This document shows, in pieces, positions 4,869 through 6,058 of a DNA stretch of 6,058 bases. Numbering within the stretch: position 1 is the stretch's first letter; every line of letters begins with the position of its first letter. The DNA is taken from positions 1 to 6,058 of the forward strand of contig JAFCZU010000515.1 of the NCBI GenBank assembly GCA_019314185.1, written 5' to 3'. The DNA comes from Deltaproteobacteria bacterium. GTDB lineage: Bacteria > Desulfobacterota > Desulfobacteria > Desulfobacterales > ETH-SRB1. The position numbers and the translations under genes were made by a program. Below the pieces are notes generated by a model that was given only the letters and a program-made list of their open reading frames with translations, made no database searches and was not told the DNA's origin.

Positions 4869-5239
4869 GGTCTCACCCCTGTTTGTTGTAAAAATTTGCG
4901 AGCATCGCGCACTTGATATGGCTTTGCTTCCTTGTGTGGATGGGGCCGGTGAAAGGTGGCGACAAAACTATTCAACTCGAATCGCACAGGCGAACCTCCA
5001 CCTTCAACGGTTTGCGCTCCGAGCGCTAGGAGCCTGTCCGAGAATTCTGATCCTACTGCAAAAGCGTGAGAAGCGGCCCAAATTTCCAAAAATTTGGTCT
5101 CACTTTCACACTTTTTCGTTACGGACATAATTCTCGGACAGGCTCCTATAAACAATGCTTCAATACGCTGCCATTTCAAGCTGGCTGGAACAGACTTGCC
5201 GAAGATGAACTCCATGGTTTTGCGGTGTGTGCTGTTCAT
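4865..5239 (-). CDS. hicA: HicA family toxin carrying a 40-residue in-frame palindromic-element insert
   Basis: This is a 124-residue frame, whereas HicA toxins of this subfamily are ~80-90 residues. Residues 1-31 (MNSTHRKTMEFIFGKSVPAS .. WQRIEALFI) and 72-124 (ALGAQTVEGGGSPVRFELNS .. ATFHRPHPHKEAKPYQVRDA .. FLQQTGV) form a normal HicA of 84 residues, a small dsRBD-like mRNA interferase that blocks translation when HicB is lost. Residues 32-71 (GACPRIMSVTKKCESETKFL EIWAASHAF..) are wholly encoded by a palindromic element (see the mobile element at 5027-5148). The insert adds exactly 120 bp and no stop. It falls at the end of the first helix, before the first strand, where a surface loop might tolerate it. 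As in related members, the GSHH-type catalytic His of classic HicA is not evident here (GGGSPVRF instead). Whether the toxin still folds or is inactive is unknown. An alternative start is Met9. Confidence 0.85.
   Translation of the reverse strand: MNSTHRKTMEFIFGKSVPASLKWQRIEALFIGACPRIMSVTKKCESETKFLEIWAASHAFAVGSEFSDRLLALGAQTVEGGGSPVRFELNSFVATFHRPHPHKEAKPYQVRDARKFLQQTGVRP
4872..4879 (-). promoter_or_regulatory. Ribosome binding site of hicB inside the hicA 3' end
   Basis: On the minus strand GGGGTGAG is followed three bases later by the hicB ATG. It supports the start at 4868, and re-initiation or coupling after hicA translation. Confidence 0.6.
5027..5148. mobile_element. 118-bp palindromic MITE with TA duplication, inserted in hicA
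   Basis: The ends are a 20-bp perfect inverted repeat including TA: TAGGAGCCTGTCCGAGAATT (5027-5046) and its complement AATTCTCGGACAGGCTCCTA (5129-5148). The interior is also an imperfect palindrome: GTGAGA (5066-5071) with TCTCAC (5098-5103), and CCAAATTT (5078-5085) with AAATTTGG (5090-5097) around a CCAA loop. The RNA would therefore fold into one long hairpin. TA at 5027-5028 and 5147-5148 fits a target duplication. Removing 120 bp rejoins hicA as ..EALFI|ALGAQ... TA duplication is typical of IS630/Tc1-mariner transposases, so a non-autonomous derivative of that family is the best guess. No transposase gene lies in the window. Confidence 0.88.
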
Positions 5240-5257
5240 ATTTTTATATGAACAGCA
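5230..5257. promoter_or_regulatory. 12-bp perfect palindrome over the hicA start codon (candidate operator or RNA hairpin)
   Basis: TGCTGTTCATAT (5230-5241) and ATATGAACAGCA (5246-5257) flank TTTT. The hicA ATG (5237-5239 on the minus strand) lies inside one arm. As DNA it is a symmetric site of the kind bound by ribbon-helix-helix repressors such as HicB. As RNA it would sequester the hicA start codon and the region where a Shine-Dalgarno would be, since no clear one is seen. Which of these applies is inference. Confidence 0.5.
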
Positions 5258-5394
5258 TATTTTGATGCCCTCGTAAAAAGTCCATGAAGATTTTTATAAC
5301 CACAATATAGTGTATGATCGCTTATTTTACTACAACTATATGTTGCGGCAGCAATTGTGATTTTCGACTTTTTACGAGTTCATCATATTTTGAT
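5256..5394. repeat. Inverted-repeat element with CTCGTAAAAAGTC arms and 11-bp flanking direct repeats
   Basis: CTCGTAAAAAGTC (5270-5282) and GACTTTTTACGAG (5366-5378) are a 13-bp perfect inverted repeat, extended by GATG and CATC at the outer sides. CATATTTTGAT occurs directly at 5256-5266 and again at 5384-5394, just outside both arms. This looks like a target duplication or a longer terminal motif. The core of ~83 bases is AT-rich and non-coding. The element sits immediately upstream of hicA, where its promoter would be expected, so it may supply or displace that promoter. Confidence 0.65.
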
Positions 5395-5487
5395 AGCATG
5401 TCAAAGTAAAAATCCGATCCCAAAGGGGCCGGCTTTGGTCTAAGCCCAGAGGGGATTTGTTTTGTTGGCAGTCCATTGATTTATCGA

Positions 5488-5598
5488 AATCCCAAATATC
5501 AAACTGCAAACAATTTCCAATGACCGAAATTCGAAAATCCAAACAATGTCTTGCCCTGAAAAGTTTTGGTCATTGAATATTGTAATTTGTGATTTTAG
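5488..5598. repeat. Imperfect inverted repeat with CAATTTCCAATGACC arms
   Basis: CAATTTCCAATGACC (5511-5525) matches the reverse complement of GGTCATTGAATATTG (5568-5582) at 13 of 15 positions. GACCGAAA and TTTTGGTC extend the pairing inward. The outer flanks are A/C-rich on the left (AAATCCCAAATATCAAACTG) and the matching T/G-rich on the right (TAATTTGTGATTT). This low-complexity 'AAATTCGAAAATCC' type of repeat resembles dispersed intergenic repeats known from environmental proteobacterial genomes (recollection). No coding content. Confidence 0.55.
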
Positions 5599-5632
5599 AC
5601 ACAAAAATCCAAGGCAAAGCCATCTATCTCTG

Positions 5633-5657
5633 ACCTGGCCCAAAGGACCAGGTTTTT
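5633..5657 (+). terminator. Terminator-like hairpin without an adjacent upstream gene
   Basis: ACCTGG (5633-5638) pairs with CCAGGT (5648-5653). CC (5640-5641) with GG (5645-5646) continue the stem past one mismatch to an AAA loop, and a TTTTT run (5653-5657) follows. The form suits a Rho-independent terminator on the plus strand. No plus-strand gene precedes it closely, so it may be a leftover of a lost gene or part of a repeat. Confidence 0.45.
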
Positions 5658-5740
5658 CAGGACAAAATAAATCGGGGTATTGACACATGAATTCCCGCCT
5701 TAGCACGAATGACCGTGCCTGTGCGTGGTATCTTATTTCT

Positions 5741-5763
5741 CGTCATTCCAGCGGGAATCCAGC
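5741..5763. repeat. Short dispersed repeat unit CGTCATTCC..GGGAATCC
   Basis: CGTCATTCCAGCGGGAATCC is one unit of a very common intergenic palindromic repeat in proteobacteria. ATTCC (5745-5749) pairs with GGAAT (5754-5758). A single degenerate copy is seen here. Confidence 0.5.
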
Positions 5764-5831
5764 AAATTAGCATAGCAAAACAGTTACCACAACTTATTGA
5801 GAAGATGCAAACTTCCGTTGTAAGTTATTGA

Positions 5832-6002
5832 TTTTACAGGCTACCCGAACTTGTTGAAAAGTTGCTTATTTCTCTTGAAATATTCTATGATATTCGGCCT
5901 ATTGGCCAGGTAGATTGGCAGGTTGAGAATGATCCGCCCTTTAGTTACTATCTTTTCATAAGGAGCGGCGGAAACCAGTATGCCAAATTTTTGTCCGGTT
6001 AA
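5832..6002 (+). pseudogene. Start-less coding remnant (C-terminal fragment)
   Basis: This frame is open from just after a TGA (5829-5831) to TAA 6000-6002. It reads FYRLPELVEKLLISLEIFYD, then IRPIGQVDWQVENDPPFSYY, then LFIRSGGNQYAKFLSG. The mix of an amphipathic helix and a polar, aromatic-rich end is protein-like, but there is no ATG or ribosome binding site. It may be the end of a gene whose beginning was lost to the repeats upstream. Family not recognised, and chance cannot be excluded. Confidence 0.35.
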
Positions 6003-6058
6003 ATCCAGGTAATGTATAATATTTTTATAATGTCTTTTCTGTATTGACGTCGTGGCCT

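Larger units (their letters stand above)
5240..6058. other. Gene-poor region of clustered repeats
   Basis: These 819 bases hold the CTCGTAAAAAGTC element, a short hairpin CCAAAG/CTTTGG (5420-5425 with 5433-5438), the CAATTTCCAATGACC inverted repeat (5488-5598), a terminator-like hairpin (5633-5657), a CGTCATTCC repeat unit (5741-5763), and a short coding-like remnant (5832-6002). No intact gene was found on either strand. The minus-strand open frame around 5440-5706 is a translation through the repeats and is not taken as a gene. An AT-rich stretch with TATAATATTTTTATAAT follows at ~6014, and TTGACG at 6043 could begin a promoter for a gene beyond the window. Confidence 0.55.

Noticed and set aside
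4536..5251. Plus-strand open frames opposite hicAB
   Set aside because: They are antisense to clearly recognisable hicB and hicA and cross the palindromic element.
5440..5706. Minus-strand 88-codon open frame as a gene
   Set aside because: It runs through the CAATTTCCAATGACC repeat and the terminator-like hairpin. No motif or ribosome binding site supports it.

Overview
The window looks like a repeat-rich accessory stretch of a bacterial chromosome. The likeliest source is a Desulfobacterota (deltaproteobacterial) genome. This rests on purine-rich Shine-Dalgarno sites, a mosaic of short palindromic repeats of types familiar from that phylum (TTCGATGTTGGACGTTC arms, AACTTTAGTCACTT arms, CTCGTAAAAAGTC arms, CGTCATTCC..GGGAATCC), and a HicAB toxin-antitoxin pair. 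One protein (DUF2117) belongs to a family best known from methanogenic archaea, so an archaeal source or gene transfer is not excluded. The taxonomic call is an inference.

Layout: (1) 1-174 is the C-terminal end of an iron/cobalamin-type ABC transporter ATPase. (2) 175-448 is intergenic and holds an inverted-repeat element with ACTTTAG-type arms. (3) 449-2136 is a two-gene unit: a TPR-like protein and a DUF2117 protein that overlap by ATGA. The last ~25 codons of DUF2117 run antiparallel to an apparent remnant of a small membrane protein. (4) 2340-2550 is a 197-bp inverted-repeat element with TTCGATGTT-type arms. (5) 2636-2770 is the decayed N-terminus of a TIGR04255-like gene. (6) 2778-3488 is an intact DUF2293 protein with a Cys4 N-terminus. 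(7) 3434-4250 is a hypothetical gene split by a frameshift near 3897. (8) 4251-4532 has no intact gene, but holds traces of a lipoprotein-like signal sequence and another open stretch on the minus strand. (9) 4533-5239, minus strand, is a hicA-hicB operon. (10) 5240-6058 is gene-poor, with three or more repeat families and a short coding remnant near the end.

The most striking observation is in hicA. A 118-bp, nearly fully palindromic element with 20-bp perfect ends sits inside the toxin reading frame. It is flanked by TA duplications (120 bp added = exactly 40 codons), keeps the frame open, and its removal restores a normal ~84-residue HicA (..EALFI|ALGAQ..). This is the behaviour of a Tc1/mariner (IS630)-type MITE that has become a protein-coding insert, comparable in concept to the Rickettsia palindromic elements. 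A second feature is a 12-bp perfect palindrome placed over the hicA start codon, next to yet another inverted-repeat element with 11-bp direct repeats at its edges. Overall the window reads as a few functional genes separated by palindromic elements and by gene fragments, suggesting repeated insertion and deletion.
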